Shown: positions 18,487-27,801, counted from the stretch's first letter. The stretch is DNA of 64,000 nt from Acidobacteriota bacterium (GCA_018268895.1 JAFDVP010000001.1:682001-746000); one strand, 5' to 3'. Translations and numbers: made by a program. Notes: a model not told the origin generated them from the sequence alone.

Positions 18487-19494
18487 TTATTTTTCATTAA
18501 TTTTGGAGGAGGACTTCAGGCTGCGGAGTAACTCCGGCAGACGGTTGACCAGGGCGACAGACCGCAGCCACTGGCGGTTATCGATAGCGGGGTAACCGCT
18601 GACGATCTTGCCGGGCTCGACGTCGCCGGGGATGCCGCTCTGCGCCGTGGCGATGGCTCCGTCACCCACGGTGCAGTGGCCGGCGACGCCGACCTGCCCG
18701 GCGAGGATGACGGATCTGCCAATGGTGGTGGATCCGGCGAGGCCGACCTGGGCGCAGAGCAGGGTGTCTTTGCCGACGGTAGAGCCGTGGCCGACCTGAA
18801 CGAGGTTGTCGATCTTGGCCCCGGCGTGGATGCGGGTTTCGCCGATGGAGGCGCGGTCGACGCAGGCGTTGGCCTGGACCTCGACGGAGTCCTCGAGGAC
18901 GGCTGGGCCGGACTGGAGGATCTTGTACCAGCTTCCGTCGGCCTGTTTGGCGAAGCCGAAGCCGTCGGCCCCGATGATGGCACCGTTCTGGAGGACGACG
19001 TTGTCGCCGAGCTGGCAGAACTCGCGGACGACGGCGTGGGCGTGGGCGAAGAGGTTGTCGCCGGCGCGGACGCTGGGGTAGATGACGACGTGAGGGAGCA
19101 GGACGGCATTGTCGCCGATGACAGCGTTATCCCCAACCACAACGTAAGGGCCAATATGAGCGTTGGCCCCGATCTTCGCGGTCGGCGCGATGACTGCGGT
19201 GGGGTGGATGCCGGGGGCGTATGCGGGTGCCTGATAAAAGAGCTCAATGGCGCGGGCGAAGGCGAGGTAGGGGTTCCTGATACGCAGCGTGGCGGCGGGG
19301 ATCTCGGGGAAGTCAGGCTCGACAAGGACGGCGGAGGCGCGCGTGGTGCGCGCGAGAGAAGCGTACTTGGGGTTGGCGACGAAGGTGATCTCGCCGGGGC
19401 CGGCGGTCTCGATGGAGGCGACTCCGGTGATGTCGGCGGAGGGGTCGCCCTGGAGGGCGGCTCCAAGGCGCTGGGCCAAGGCTTCGAGGTTCAT
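18487..19494 (-). CDS. lpxD: UDP-3-O-acylglucosamine N-acyltransferase
   Basis: Third step of lipid A synthesis: transfers a hydroxyacyl chain from ACP to the amine of UDP-3-O-acyl-glucosamine. The 335 residues include the N-terminal uridine-binding domain (ITGVASIETAGPGEITFVANPKY, about residues 23-45) and then a long left-handed beta-helix of hexapeptide repeats (about 100-300). The catalytic His is in DNLVQVGHGSTVGKDTLLCA (about residue 237). This shows a lipopolysaccharide-bearing outer membrane. Other lpx genes are not in the window. Confidence 0.95.
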   Translation of the reverse strand: MNLEALAQRLGAALQGDPSADITGVASIETAGPGEITFVANPKYASLARTTRASAVLVEPDFPEIPAATLRIRNPYLAFARAIELFYQAPAYAPGIHPTAVIAPTAKIGANAHIGPYVVVGDNAVIGDNAVLLPHVVIYPSVRAGDNLFAHAHAVVREFCQLGDNVVLQNGAIIGADGFGFAKQADGSWYKILQSGPAVLEDSVEVQANACVDRASIGETRIHAGAKIDNLVQVGHGSTVGKDTLLCAQVGLAGSTTIGRSVILAGQVGVAGHCTVGDGAIATAQSGIPGDVEPGKIVSGYPAIDNRQWLRSVALVNRLPELLRSLKSSSKINEK

Positions 19495-19515
19495 GGAGGA
19501 ATGATAAGGCCTGCT

Positions 19516-20124
19516 TCAATTCGGTCGGGCGTTGGGCGGAAGGTTTTGGAAGAGATCTTCCTGCAGGGAGGGAATGGAGGAGGAGGGCGGCAAAGGCTTT
19601 TTGCGTGACGGCGTAGTGATGACGGCGATGAGCTGGAGGTCGGAGATGGAGGTGCGCGGGATGTAGATGCGCTGGGTGTTGGAGCGGATGTCGGGCGGGA
19701 TGAGGAAGAGTCCTGCGTCGTCGAGGATGTCGTCGGCGAGGGAGAGATCGATGGGGGCGAGTCCTTCAAAGATGTCAGCTTCCGTAGAGGTGCCGGACTT
19801 GTTGCCGCCGGGGGCGCGGAAGGCGAGCCGCAGCCAGAGGCCTTCGGTACGAGGGCGAGCGAGAAAGGTCTTGCGGGTGAGGCGTTCGGGATTTACCGCG
19901 TCGCTAAGGTTGAAGTCGCGGACGTAACAGATGTATTTGATGTCCTCCAGCGGCAGGGGGAGGATGTGGCCGGAGAGGTCGAGCAGGTCCACAACCCGCT
20001 CCGGGGTCTTGTCGCCGGGTTTTGCCGGGGACTGGCTGCGGACGAACTTCGACAGCGGAAGATAGCCGGGCAGGGTATCTCCGAGGGAGCGCCGGACGAT
20101 GACTTTTTTGTGCGCCGAGGACAT
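19516..20124 (-). CDS. Protein of unknown function upstream of lpxD
   Basis: About 202 residues from the ATG at 20124 (MSSAHKKVIVRRSLGDTLPGYL); an earlier ATG at 20193 is in frame, but the residues it adds look like non-coding sequence. The core VVDLLDLSGHILPLPLEDIKYICYVRDFN and RPRTEGLWLRLAFRA reads like a small beta-rich domain of the kind that follows an expressed 'use of residues and sugars' rule in acidobacterial cytosolic proteins, but I cannot name the family. The C-terminus is Pro/Ser-rich and probably disordered. No signal peptide. It ends 21 bp before the lpxD start, so it is likely co-transcribed with lpxD. Confidence 0.7.
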   Translation of the reverse strand: MSSAHKKVIVRRSLGDTLPGYLPLSKFVRSQSPAKPGDKTPERVVDLLDLSGHILPLPLEDIKYICYVRDFNLSDAVNPERLTRKTFLARPRTEGLWLRLAFRAPGGNKSGTSTEADIFEGLAPIDLSLADDILDDAGLFLIPPDIRSNTQRIYIPRTSISDLQLIAVITTPSRKKPLPPSSSIPSLQEDLFQNLPPNARPN

Positions 20125-20331
20125 GGGTCTACTGGCGGATTGTCGCATGGCGCAGTGAGGACAACAGGCAAAAGCTGCGTCCCGAGTAGTCAATTAGCCA
20201 ACTCTATGTTAGAGTCAGCTTTTGTGTCTCAAATAGCGAGACTTTTCTAAGCGGTTGATATTTCTTGGCTTATGCCGGGCCTGGCATCGGGAGAACCGCT
20301 TAAGACCGGCTTGGAGCGACTACCAACACAT

Positions 20332-22068
20332 ATGGCCGATTACATCTATCTTCTTGAAAACCGACTTTCCAAAGCACAGCAGGCAGCTTTGGAGAAAGTA
20401 CGTGAAGTAGCTCGCACAAAAGGATTTACAAGCTTTCTCGTAGGTGGGGCGGTCAGAGATTTGACGAGTGGCTCGCCAGTGCGCGATCTGGATGTAGTGG
20501 TTCAGGGAAACGCTCTCAAGTTAAAGAAAGATATAGAGAAGGCGGGTGGAAAAGTATCCGGAGAGTCGGACGCGACGCAATCGTTCTTTGTCCGCTTTCC
20601 CGGGTCGGTGCGGTTAAGCGTTGGCTCGACACAGTCGGTCACCTATCCGAAGCCGGGCAAGCCGGTCTACAAGCCGGCAAACATCCTCGAAGATCTGCGG
20701 CAAAGGGACTTTACGGCCAATGCGATGGCCCTTTCGTTGAACCAGGGGTCGTATGGCCTGCTGATGGATCCGCTGAACGGCGTTGCGGACATTGAAAACC
20801 GCGAACTGCGCCTGGTGAACCCTTACGGGTTTATCGAGGATCCTGTGCGGATGATCCGCGCAGTGCGATTTATGGCCCGGCTGGGCTGGCAGATGGACGA
20901 GCGTACCCGGTCGCGGTACGAGACAGGAAAAGAAGAGAACTACATTGCCGCTATGCCTGCCTCGCAACGTGGGTATGAGACGGAGGAGCTCTTTCTGGAG
21001 GAAGAGCCTCTGCGGGTGATCAGGCGGCTTGAGGCCGAGGGGTGGGTGAAGCACCTGAACCCGGCGGTGGCCTCGAACAAGGCGAATGTGAATGAGCTGG
21101 AGAAGCTGCGGGACGTCCAGACGCAACTGCATATGCAGGGAATCCACGCGGAGACTTCGGCGGCAATCTTTCCTCTTCTGACGGCGAAGATGGCCCCGAA
21201 GGATGTTGCCGCGCTTAAAAAGAGCTTTGTGCGTCAGGGGTTTGTGGACGACATCAATGGCCTGGAGGCGGAGGGCAAGGCGTTCGCGGCGCAGCTTGCG
21301 GGCAAGGAGGCGGCTCAGCCGTCGAAGGCCTGGAAGCTGCTGCATTCGGCCCGGCCCGAGGCCGTTCTGTGGGCTGCCCACCATGTGAAGACAGCCGGAG
21401 TGCAGAACAAGCTGAAGGCGTTCTACACAGAGTGGCCGCAGGCGCGCCAGAAGATTCCGTATGCGCAGATGCAGGAGATGCGCATTACTCCCGAGGTTGC
21501 GGGGTATGACGAACTGCTGGATAAGCTGTTCTTTGAGCTGATGGACAACAGGCTGGGAACCGTCGAGGAGATGAAGGCGTTCCTCGAGCCGTATTCGCCA
21601 CCCGCTCCTCCTCCGCCGGTGCATCTGCGCCGCGCGCGGGCGACCCGCAAGGACGCGAAGCCGCCCAAGAACCGGAAGAAGGCCGCAGCCGCGGCGTCGG
21701 AAGAAGGGCAGGACCAGGTGGCGGTGTCCGTGGAAGGGACAGCAGCTCAGGAGACGAAGAAGGCATCTCCCGTTTCTTCGAAGGTGAAGAAGGAGGAGCT
21801 GAAGAAGGTTGCGGCTGTTCCTGCGAAGAAAGCTGCTCCAGTTGCAGTGAAGAAGGCTGCTCCGGTTAAGAAAGCTGTGGCCAAGCCGGTGGCGAAGAAG
21901 GCAGCGGCGCATAAGTCAGCCAAGGCCGCGGCGAAGAAGGCTGCTCCTAGGGCTACTGCAAAGAAGGCGCCGGCGAAGAAGGCTGTAGCGAAGAAGCCGG
22001 TGGCGGCGAAGAAGGCCCCTGCAAAGAAAGCGGTGGCGAAGAAGGCTGCTCCGAAGAAGAAGCGGTAG
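20332..22068 (+). CDS. CCA-adding enzyme/poly(A) polymerase family protein with a histone H1-like Lys/Ala-rich tail
   Basis: A class II nucleotidyltransferase of about 578 residues starting at ATG 20332 (MADYIYLLENRLSKAQQAAL). Family motifs: FLVGGAVRDL (about 36-45), VRDLDVVVQG with the metal Asp pair, the template-arm-like block RQRDFTANAMAL, then GVADIENRELRLVNP and EDPVRMIRAVRFMARLGW. This class adds CCA to tRNA 3' ends or poly(A) to RNA; sequence alone does not decide which. Residues from about 424 on are extraordinary: a Pro-rich joint, then about 100 residues of AAKKA/PAKKA-type repeats ending APKKKR. Such a tail should bind nucleic acid without specificity. Confidence 0.88.
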   Translation: MADYIYLLENRLSKAQQAALEKVREVARTKGFTSFLVGGAVRDLTSGSPVRDLDVVVQGNALKLKKDIEKAGGKVSGESDATQSFFVRFPGSVRLSVGSTQSVTYPKPGKPVYKPANILEDLRQRDFTANAMALSLNQGSYGLLMDPLNGVADIENRELRLVNPYGFIEDPVRMIRAVRFMARLGWQMDERTRSRYETGKEENYIAAMPASQRGYETEELFLEEEPLRVIRRLEAEGWVKHLNPAVASNKANVNELEKLRDVQTQLHMQGIHAETSAAIFPLLTAKMAPKDVAALKKSFVRQGFVDDINGLEAEGKAFAAQLAGKEAAQPSKAWKLLHSARPEAVLWAAHHVKTAGVQNKLKAFYTEWPQARQKIPYAQMQEMRITPEVAGYDELLDKLFFELMDNRLGTVEEMKAFLEPYSPPAPPPPVHLRRARATRKDAKPPKNRKKAAAAASEEGQDQVAVSVEGTAAQETKKASPVSSKVKKEELKKVAAVPAKKAAPVAVKKAAPVKKAVAKPVAKKAAAHKSAKAAAKKAAPRATAKKAPAKKAVAKKPVAAKKAPAKKAVAKKAAPKKKR

Positions 22069-22085
22069 TCGGGCTTCTCAGATTG

Positions 22086-22125
22086 CAGAATGACCGAGTT
22101 GGCATTTGCCGGCTCGGTCATTCTG
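22086..22125 (+). terminator. Terminator after the nucleotidyltransferase gene
   Basis: Perfect 13-bp inverted repeat CAGAATGACCGAG/CTCGGTCATTCTG with a 14-base loop that itself can pair (GCC/GGC), starting 18 bp after the stop. The T-run afterwards is weak (GTTTC). Confidence 0.7.
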
Positions 22126-22216
22126 GTTTCAGAGCGATTTTCCTTCAGGCGTGGTTCATTCGGCGTGGATTTTATGTCGCGTTTTCAGCGCTCGATACCT
22201 TGATTGGCATCGCTTA

Positions 22217-22271
22217 CCTGGGACTTTGGCCCAGGCTGGTTTATGTAGGGTCTTTGGCCCTCGGACTACAT
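22217..22271. repeat. Double hairpin in the 22069-22417 gap
   Basis: Two adjacent inverted repeats, CCTGGG-actttgg-CCCAGG (22217-22235) and ATGTAG...CTACAT (22243-22271) with an inner GGG...CCC, both containing a CTTTGGCCC core. The two units look like variants of one element. The rest of this 349-bp gap holds a terminator, this element and a family B repeat, and no gene. Confidence 0.55.
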
Positions 22272-22313
22272 GTCCGTGAAAAATGCTCTAACGGGCTGTG
22301 TGGGAGCGGAGAC

Positions 22314-22384
22314 AAAATGCGGGGTTCCTCGACTACGCGTATCCGACTCGTCTGCGACTCGCTCATGCCTTCGCTAGGAATGAC
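22314..22384. repeat. Dispersed palindromic repeat, family B diverged copy
   Basis: AAAATGCGGGGTTCCTCGAC ... CCTTCGCTAGGAATGAC. The ends match the copies at 38002, 43355, 46314 and 57436; the middle is longer, with an extra CGACTCGTCTGCGACTCG segment. Confidence 0.6.
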
Positions 22385-22417
22385 ACCTCTGACAGGAGTG
22401 TTGCAGAGGTCCTATGG

Positions 22418-22915
22418 CTACTCGCCGTAGATGTTGATGGTGAGGGGGGAGTCCTGGAACCAGTAGCTGCGCGCCATGCGGAATGCGGTGGTCTTGCGGT
22501 GGATATCGTAGTGCGTCCCGGTGACGACGGTGGGGACAGAGAGCAGGCAGGCGGCGTGCAGCACGGGAACCTTCGACTTCCAGGCCCCGGCGAGGATGTT
22601 GGCGATCTCACCCAGCGCGTCGTAGACGTCGCCGTTGAGCTCGGCGATCTCGATGCCGAGCATGGTTGCGGCGATCTGCCTGGCGGTCGCCTCGTTGACG
22701 ACGATGCTGTAGCCCCCGCTGAGCGCGCCGGCCAGGCCGACGACAGCGGTGAGCGTGATGGGGATGTTGGTGGGGGCTACGGCCGACTCGGACACGGTGA
22801 CAGCGGAGCCGAGCATGAGGGCGAAGACCTCGTCGACGGACTGGTCGAGGAGGGCGGTGTCGGTGATTTCGGCGAGTAAGGAGGTCTGCTCCGGTGCGTC
22901 GATCGTCGGGGCCAT
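22418..22915 (-). CDS. CheX-like chemotaxis phosphatase-family protein
   Basis: A 165-residue cytosolic protein of the CheC/CheX/FliY fold. Its active-site-like helix DALGEIANILAGAWKS (about residues 97-112) has the Glu-x-x-Asn pair used by these proteins to dephosphorylate CheY-P. Other family features are VFALMLGSAV near the start and GGYSIVVNEATARQIAATMLG. Only one E-x-x-N is present, as in CheX. No chemotaxis operon surrounds it. It could act on an orphan receiver such as the REC-PAS protein at 17630-18436, but that is speculation. Confidence 0.78.
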   Translation of the reverse strand: MAPTIDAPEQTSLLAEITDTALLDQSVDEVFALMLGSAVTVSESAVAPTNIPITLTAVVGLAGALSGGYSIVVNEATARQIAATMLGIEIAELNGDVYDALGEIANILAGAWKSKVPVLHAACLLSVPTVVTGTHYDIHRKTTAFRMARSYWFQDSPLTINIYGE

Positions 22916-22994
22916 GTTGGTTGGGTCATCTCCTGCGCAGGTGGTCTTGCTTGCTCTATCGGCAGGAGCAGGGAAGGGATGAGGAGAAAGAAAA

Positions 22995-23022
22995 GGCCCG
23001 GCCTCCGCAAGGAGACCGGGCC
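22995..23022 (-). terminator. Terminator of the receptor gene
   Basis: On the minus strand, GGCCCGGTCTCC, loop TTGC, GGAGGCCGGGCC, followed by TTTTCTTTCT: a textbook intrinsic terminator 13 bp after the stop of the receptor gene at 23036. Confidence 0.9.
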
Positions 23023-23035
23023 AGGGTTGTAAGGG

Positions 23036-26000
23036 TTAGAAGTGGTACTTGACCGACAACTGGAGCTGACGCGGACCGGAGCGGACAGAGGTGATCTGAC
23101 CCCAGGTCGAGGGCGTGCTTACGTTGGAGGATGGGTTACCCCAGGATGCGTGGTTAGTGACGTTATCGGCATCAGCCCGGAAGTTGATCTGATGCTCGTG
23201 CCATATGGTGAAGTCCTTGGTGACCGAGGCTCCGTAGTTCTGGTAGCCGGGCCCACGCAAAGCTGAGGGACGTGTGGTACCGAAGGCGCCGTCTGCGGGC
23301 TGACCAAAGGCGCAGTTAGCGATATTTGGCACCGTGCTATTCACGACCTGGTTTCCGAAGCTATCCTTGACTGTTCCACAGGGAGTAGCCGAGGCGTCGT
23401 TACCCCACCACTGGTCGATGGTGCGGTTGACAATCTTCAGCGGACGATAGTTATTCGAGCGCTCCGAGTTGCCGTTGGTACGCGTGTTGTTGGATGCTGC
23501 GATATTGACCGGGAAGCCCGAGTAGTGGATGCCAGTCAGGCCAATCTTCCAACCACCGACAATCTCGTCGAGGAAGGCTGGCATGTTGCCGCCAAACATC
23601 CGTTTCCGCCCAAGCGGCAGGTCGTAGACGAGGTTCCAGTTGATGGCGTTGCGCACGTCTTGGCCTGTCGAACCGTACTCTGTGCTCCCGTCGTAGACGT
23701 TCTGCCAGTAAGCCGAGGCTGCGGTGATGCTGGGTACACCATAGAAGCCTGTGCTGTTGGTAAAGGCGTGGCTCCAGGTGTAGTTGGCGGTGTACTGCAG
23801 GCCGTGCCATGCACGCTGGCGGAAGCTGGCTTGCATGGCGTTGTAGTTCATCATCGCGTTGGAGTCGGTATAACGGACATTGCCGTTGTAGTCGATGCCA
23901 GGCGTTTTGGCGAACGGAGCCGGGGCCTGAGTAAGGCATGGCGAGTTCGAAGCGTTCTTGATGGTTGCCGGGTTTTGAATGACGCCATTGATGACGCAGG
24001 TGTTACGCAGCTGGTTGCGCCAGTTGGCGGTGACCAGGTGTTGGCCCGACTCGCCGACGTAGCCAACCTGGACTGAGGCAGTGTTGGTGACCTGGTACTC
24101 CAGGGTAAGGTTGTAGATGGAGATGAACTCCGGTTTGAAGTGCTTGTTCCAGACGTTGAATACATTGGAGAGCGTAGTGCCGGATCCCATGCCATCCTCG
24201 ACCTTGAAGAAGTTGCCCGGCGTGGTACTGGTAGCTATAGTGCCGTTCGCCTCAAACGCGGACTGGAAGGGATAGTTGGTGGTCATGCGGAGGTTGGCGC
24301 CAGTGCCTTCCATGAAGTTCTGGAGACCGTAGCCGCCGCGAACCACGAATTTTGGAACGGCGTTCCATGCAAAACCGAGACGCGGCATAAAGCTGGCATG
24401 GTAGGGGTCCACCAGACCGCGGCCGTATCCGGCGGATTTTGCCGTTACGCAAGCGACGCCCGCTGCGGCGCACGCAGAGGTATTGTCACGGTCGATGATG
24501 ATGACCGAGGGGTTGTTAGGATCAACGGTGGACATCTTGCCGTTGACTTCGTAGATCGGCTGCGCGTACTCGTAGCGAACGCCGAGATTGACGGTGAGAG
24601 TGGGCAAGACCTTCCAGTCGTCCTGGACGAAGAATGCGTTACGCCACTGACGCATGCCAACCGGACCGGAGACACCGCCGATAGCCTTGGAACTGACGCG
24701 ATCCATCACTAGGTCTGCAGCAGCATAGCCGGTGCTGTACTGCTGAGCTGGCTGAGTACCCGTGCCAACCCACTGCACGTTTGTGGGGACTGTGCCGCCG
24801 TTGGGGTTGGTAGTTCCTTTACCGGTGAAGAAGTAGGCACCGAGTGAGCCATCGTTACCAGGGTAGAAGTTATTCTGCTGCTGGCGGAAGAACTGAACTC
24901 CGGCCTTGAGGGTATGGCGGTTCTTAAGCCAGGTGAAGTTATCGCCATAGAGGAAAGAGTTGAGGGTGAAGTTGGTTCCGGTGTTGATATTGCCGAGATT
25001 GGTGTACTCGGTACCGAGGCCGGCGGTAATGGAACCCGTGGCAAGGGCCTGAAGGGAGAGGCCGCTGAACCCGGCAAAGGCCTGCGCATAGGGATTGTTG
25101 GCCCCGATGCCGAGCACCTTATTGCCGTTGGTGCCGAAGACGCCGGTGGGATCGAGCAGGACGGCGGCGTTGGACACGATACGAGTGTAGCCGGCGCGGA
25201 ACTCATTGACCATGGATGAGTTGAAGGTGTGAACCTCATTGATGGCCAAACCGCGGACGGGGAAGGTGGGAGCAGCGGCAAAGCTGGTAGGAAGGACGTT
25301 CTGCGTGGACGCTCCCTGGTTGGCCCATGAGAAGCGACCGGAGACCGAGTCCTTGTCGGAGAGCTTGTAGTCGAGCTTTACGTCGAACTGGTCTCCGTAG
25401 TTGCGCTGCTTGGTGGGACCAGAGTAGTTGCCGGACGCTGGCGAGTTCGGGTTGGGTGCGTGGTTGGCGCGGGGATATATTTCGGGATGCTGTAAGAGGT
25501 AGAGAATTGCAGGATTGGTAATCGTGATCTTGTTATTGACGTAGCCCGGAGAGCCTGCGCTGGTTGCATCATAGAGTTGAACCAGGCGGCCATAACTGGC
25601 GCAATGGTAGCCGTTGATTATGACATACGACGAAAGGCCGCCGTCATTGGAACACATGAATTTGGGATCAAGGAGTTCTGAGAAATCGCCGGCTCGCTGA
25701 GCGTCGGTGAGCACGGTTGCTGTACCCACACCGCCCGAGTGATAGCGTCCACCTTGGTAGTCGGCGAAGAAGAAGAGCTTGTCATGGAAGACCGGGCCGC
25801 CGAAGGTAGCTCCGAACTGGCTGCGAGTGAAAGGAGCGCGCGGGGTAAAGTTTGCAGCAACACCATTGGTGACGTGCTTGTTGGCCCAGGTGTTGGCGTT
25901 GAGGCGTTGGTTGCCGAGAAAGAAGAAGGCACTGCCATGGAACTGGTTGGTGCCGCTCTTGGTCTGGTACAGAATGTCACCGCCGAGAACGTTGCCGTAT

Positions 26001-26713
26001 TCGGCAGGGGCATTGGCGCTGATGACCTGAACCTGGCCGATGGCGTCGGGGCTGGGGCTGTAGCCGGCGGTATCGTCGAGGGTCTGGTTGATGTTCATAC
26101 CGTCGAGCAAGTATTGGTTCGTCTGCTGACGATTGCCGTTTACAGAGACGGATTGTTGTGTGCTTACCGGGCCAGAGATCGACATCTGGCTCACGAATCC
26201 GTTTGGATTGGTGCTGACTGCGCCGGGGAGGAACATGGTGAGCGCAACAATGTTGCGGCTGACCAGGGGCATGTTCTCGATGGCGCGGGTGTCGAGTGTC
26301 GTGGAGAGCACAGGGCTCTCGGTATTGATCAGAGGAACGAGTTCGGACTCAACAGAGACCTTCGATTCTGTGCCTGCAAGGTTGAGCTTGGCGTCGAATT
26401 TTACGGTCTGGCCCGTATCGAGGACGAACGGTCCGACGGTGCTGGTTGCGAAGCCGGCTGCATCGACAGCGACCTTGTACTTACCGATCTGGAGGAAGCG
26501 GAGGTTGTAGACGCCTTCGTTGTTGGAGGTCGTCGCGGTTTGAACGCCGGTGTCGACGTTGGTCGCGGTGACCTTGGCGTTCGGCACGACAGCGCCGGAC
26601 GCGTCGGTGACGATACCGGTAACTCCGCCTGTGATCGTCTGCGCCCCGGCGGCCAGGCTACAAACCAGTAGCAGGACCAGCGGGAGGAATGTGTGTTTGA
26701 GATATTTTTGCAT
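23036..26713 (-). CDS. TonB-dependent receptor with carboxypeptidase-regulatory-like N-terminal domain (Oar-like)
   Basis: Outer-membrane transporter of 1,225 residues, typical of the giant acidobacterial receptors. Signal peptide MQKYLKHTFLPLVLLLVCSLAAGA; then an Ig-like regulatory domain (about 25-110: GIVTDASGAVVPNAKVTATN, NNEGVYNLRFLQIGKYKVAV). A plug domain follows (about 115-300: NMPLVSRNIVALTMFLPGAV, QYLLDGMNI, GGDILYQTKSGTNQFHGSAF). The remaining 900 residues are a 22-strand barrel ending RQLQLSVKYHF with terminal Phe. Substrates of this group are mostly unknown, often oligosaccharides. It is the last gene of a probable three-gene unit with 26761-27801 and 27872-29425. Confidence 0.95.
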   Translation of the reverse strand: MQKYLKHTFLPLVLLLVCSLAAGAQTITGGVTGIVTDASGAVVPNAKVTATNVDTGVQTATTSNNEGVYNLRFLQIGKYKVAVDAAGFATSTVGPFVLDTGQTVKFDAKLNLAGTESKVSVESELVPLINTESPVLSTTLDTRAIENMPLVSRNIVALTMFLPGAVSTNPNGFVSQMSISGPVSTQQSVSVNGNRQQTNQYLLDGMNINQTLDDTAGYSPSPDAIGQVQVISANAPAEYGNVLGGDILYQTKSGTNQFHGSAFFFLGNQRLNANTWANKHVTNGVAANFTPRAPFTRSQFGATFGGPVFHDKLFFFADYQGGRYHSGGVGTATVLTDAQRAGDFSELLDPKFMCSNDGGLSSYVIINGYHCASYGRLVQLYDATSAGSPGYVNNKITITNPAILYLLQHPEIYPRANHAPNPNSPASGNYSGPTKQRNYGDQFDVKLDYKLSDKDSVSGRFSWANQGASTQNVLPTSFAAAPTFPVRGLAINEVHTFNSSMVNEFRAGYTRIVSNAAVLLDPTGVFGTNGNKVLGIGANNPYAQAFAGFSGLSLQALATGSITAGLGTEYTNLGNINTGTNFTLNSFLYGDNFTWLKNRHTLKAGVQFFRQQQNNFYPGNDGSLGAYFFTGKGTTNPNGGTVPTNVQWVGTGTQPAQQYSTGYAAADLVMDRVSSKAIGGVSGPVGMRQWRNAFFVQDDWKVLPTLTVNLGVRYEYAQPIYEVNGKMSTVDPNNPSVIIIDRDNTSACAAAGVACVTAKSAGYGRGLVDPYHASFMPRLGFAWNAVPKFVVRGGYGLQNFMEGTGANLRMTTNYPFQSAFEANGTIATSTTPGNFFKVEDGMGSGTTLSNVFNVWNKHFKPEFISIYNLTLEYQVTNTASVQVGYVGESGQHLVTANWRNQLRNTCVINGVIQNPATIKNASNSPCLTQAPAPFAKTPGIDYNGNVRYTDSNAMMNYNAMQASFRQRAWHGLQYTANYTWSHAFTNSTGFYGVPSITAASAYWQNVYDGSTEYGSTGQDVRNAINWNLVYDLPLGRKRMFGGNMPAFLDEIVGGWKIGLTGIHYSGFPVNIAASNNTRTNGNSERSNNYRPLKIVNRTIDQWWGNDASATPCGTVKDSFGNQVVNSTVPNIANCAFGQPADGAFGTTRPSALRGPGYQNYGASVTKDFTIWHEHQINFRADADNVTNHASWGNPSSNVSTPSTWGQITSVRSGPRQLQLSVKYHF

Positions 26714-26760
26714 CTGTGTCTCCTAAAATGCTTGGTGACGCGGTGAAGTGTGACTTCTCT

Positions 26761-27801
26761 TTACGGCTGGTTTGATGGAGCAAAGAATCTGTAGTTGATC
26801 TTCCAGTGGCCTGTCTTTCCCGGCGGCACATCGAGGTTGATGTAGGCTTCCGGGGAGACTGTGGTGTGAACCGACCACAGAAAGAAGCGCGAGATCGGTG
26901 AATCGGAGCTCTGCTCGATCCCAACCTTTGTTTTCGTGTCTTCGACCGTGAAATGGTAGTCGCTAACGTTGCTGGAATAGCCTTTGAGGTATCCGGCTAC
27001 GGATTGCCCGGGCTGTAGGTCCTCCTTATAGGTGATGTTGTTTGTTGCAATCTCTACGGCGTCCCCCAGCGGAGTCTCGGGCTCAGGCTTGAAGGGGAAG
27101 CGAATCTGATAGCCCGCGGACGTGGGCTTTCCGTCGAAGACGAAGAAATCGTGGTCGTAGACGGCGGTGGTGATCGCGCGGGTGCCGGTGTTCCTGAGCG
27201 AATGATCGAGCGTCATCACGGGGCCGTCGATGCTCAGCGTCTTCTGGTAGACGTAGGCGTAGCCGCGCGGGCCAGTGAGCTTATGGGTAAAGGTGACGGA
27301 GTGTTTCTTGACGCTGGTGGTCCACTTACCGTTGTCGACGATGGGATACACGGTGCCGAACTTGTATGGCGTGTCGTCGATGCGGCGGAGGACGCCGACG
27401 CCGGGCTTGACGAAGAGCTCACCGGGCTTCGCCTCGCTATACCCCAGAGCGCCGTCTTCGGAGCGGAACTCCTCGACCGGGCCGGTGATGGCGTCGTGGA
27501 TCATGGGGTCGTACTTCGAGAACCACTCGCCGAAGAAGCGGTGGCCGTTGAGCGAGACGCAGCCGACGACGCCCGACCAGTCGAAGCGGGAGGAGCGGTA
27601 GTAACCGTTTACGGTATCGGGAAGGAAGACCAGGGCGTCGAGGGTGCCGTTGGAGAGAAGCGCCTTGGGGTGGTCGGAGTGGGGGACGTCCGCGCAGAGA
27701 GACGGAGCCGCCACCGCTGCAAAGGGAGCAAGCAGCAGGGCGGCGGAGAGCATGCCGCTGTGTAGATGTATGGACAACCGGCGATTCAGAACTCTAACCA
27801 A
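26761..27801 (-). CDS. Exported protein, galactose-mutarotase-like by appearance
   Basis: About 346 residues from a TTG at 27801 with GGAGAG just upstream; this gives a good signal peptide (basic VRVLNRR, hydrophobic MLSAALLLAPFAAVAA). An ATG at 27753 is the alternative but would lack the basic region. The mature protein is beta-rich with many aromatics: YYRSSRFDWSGVVGCVSLNG, FFGEWFSKYDPMIHDAITGP, and a C-terminal LDVPPGKTGHWKINYRFF. The pattern (long beta-sandwich, substrate-like His and Asp) recalls the aldose-epimerase-like superfamily, but this is inference. It lies between the BBE-type oxidase (71 bp upstream) and the receptor (47 bp downstream). Confidence 0.75.
   Translation of the reverse strand: MVRVLNRRLSIHLHSGMLSAALLLAPFAAVAAPSLCADVPHSDHPKALLSNGTLDALVFLPDTVNGYYRSSRFDWSGVVGCVSLNGHRFFGEWFSKYDPMIHDAITGPVEEFRSEDGALGYSEAKPGELFVKPGVGVLRRIDDTPYKFGTVYPIVDNGKWTTSVKKHSVTFTHKLTGPRGYAYVYQKTLSIDGPVMTLDHSLRNTGTRAITTAVYDHDFFVFDGKPTSAGYQIRFPFKPEPETPLGDAVEIATNNITYKEDLQPGQSVAGYLKGYSSNVSDYHFTVEDTKTKVGIEQSSDSPISRFFLWSVHTTVSPEAYINLDVPPGKTGHWKINYRFFAPSNQP

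Noticed and set aside
20614..21912. Minus-strand open frame of 432 codons, Leu/Arg/His-rich
   Set aside because: Antisense of the Lys-rich nucleotidyltransferase gene; composition mirrors the AAG codons of the other strand.
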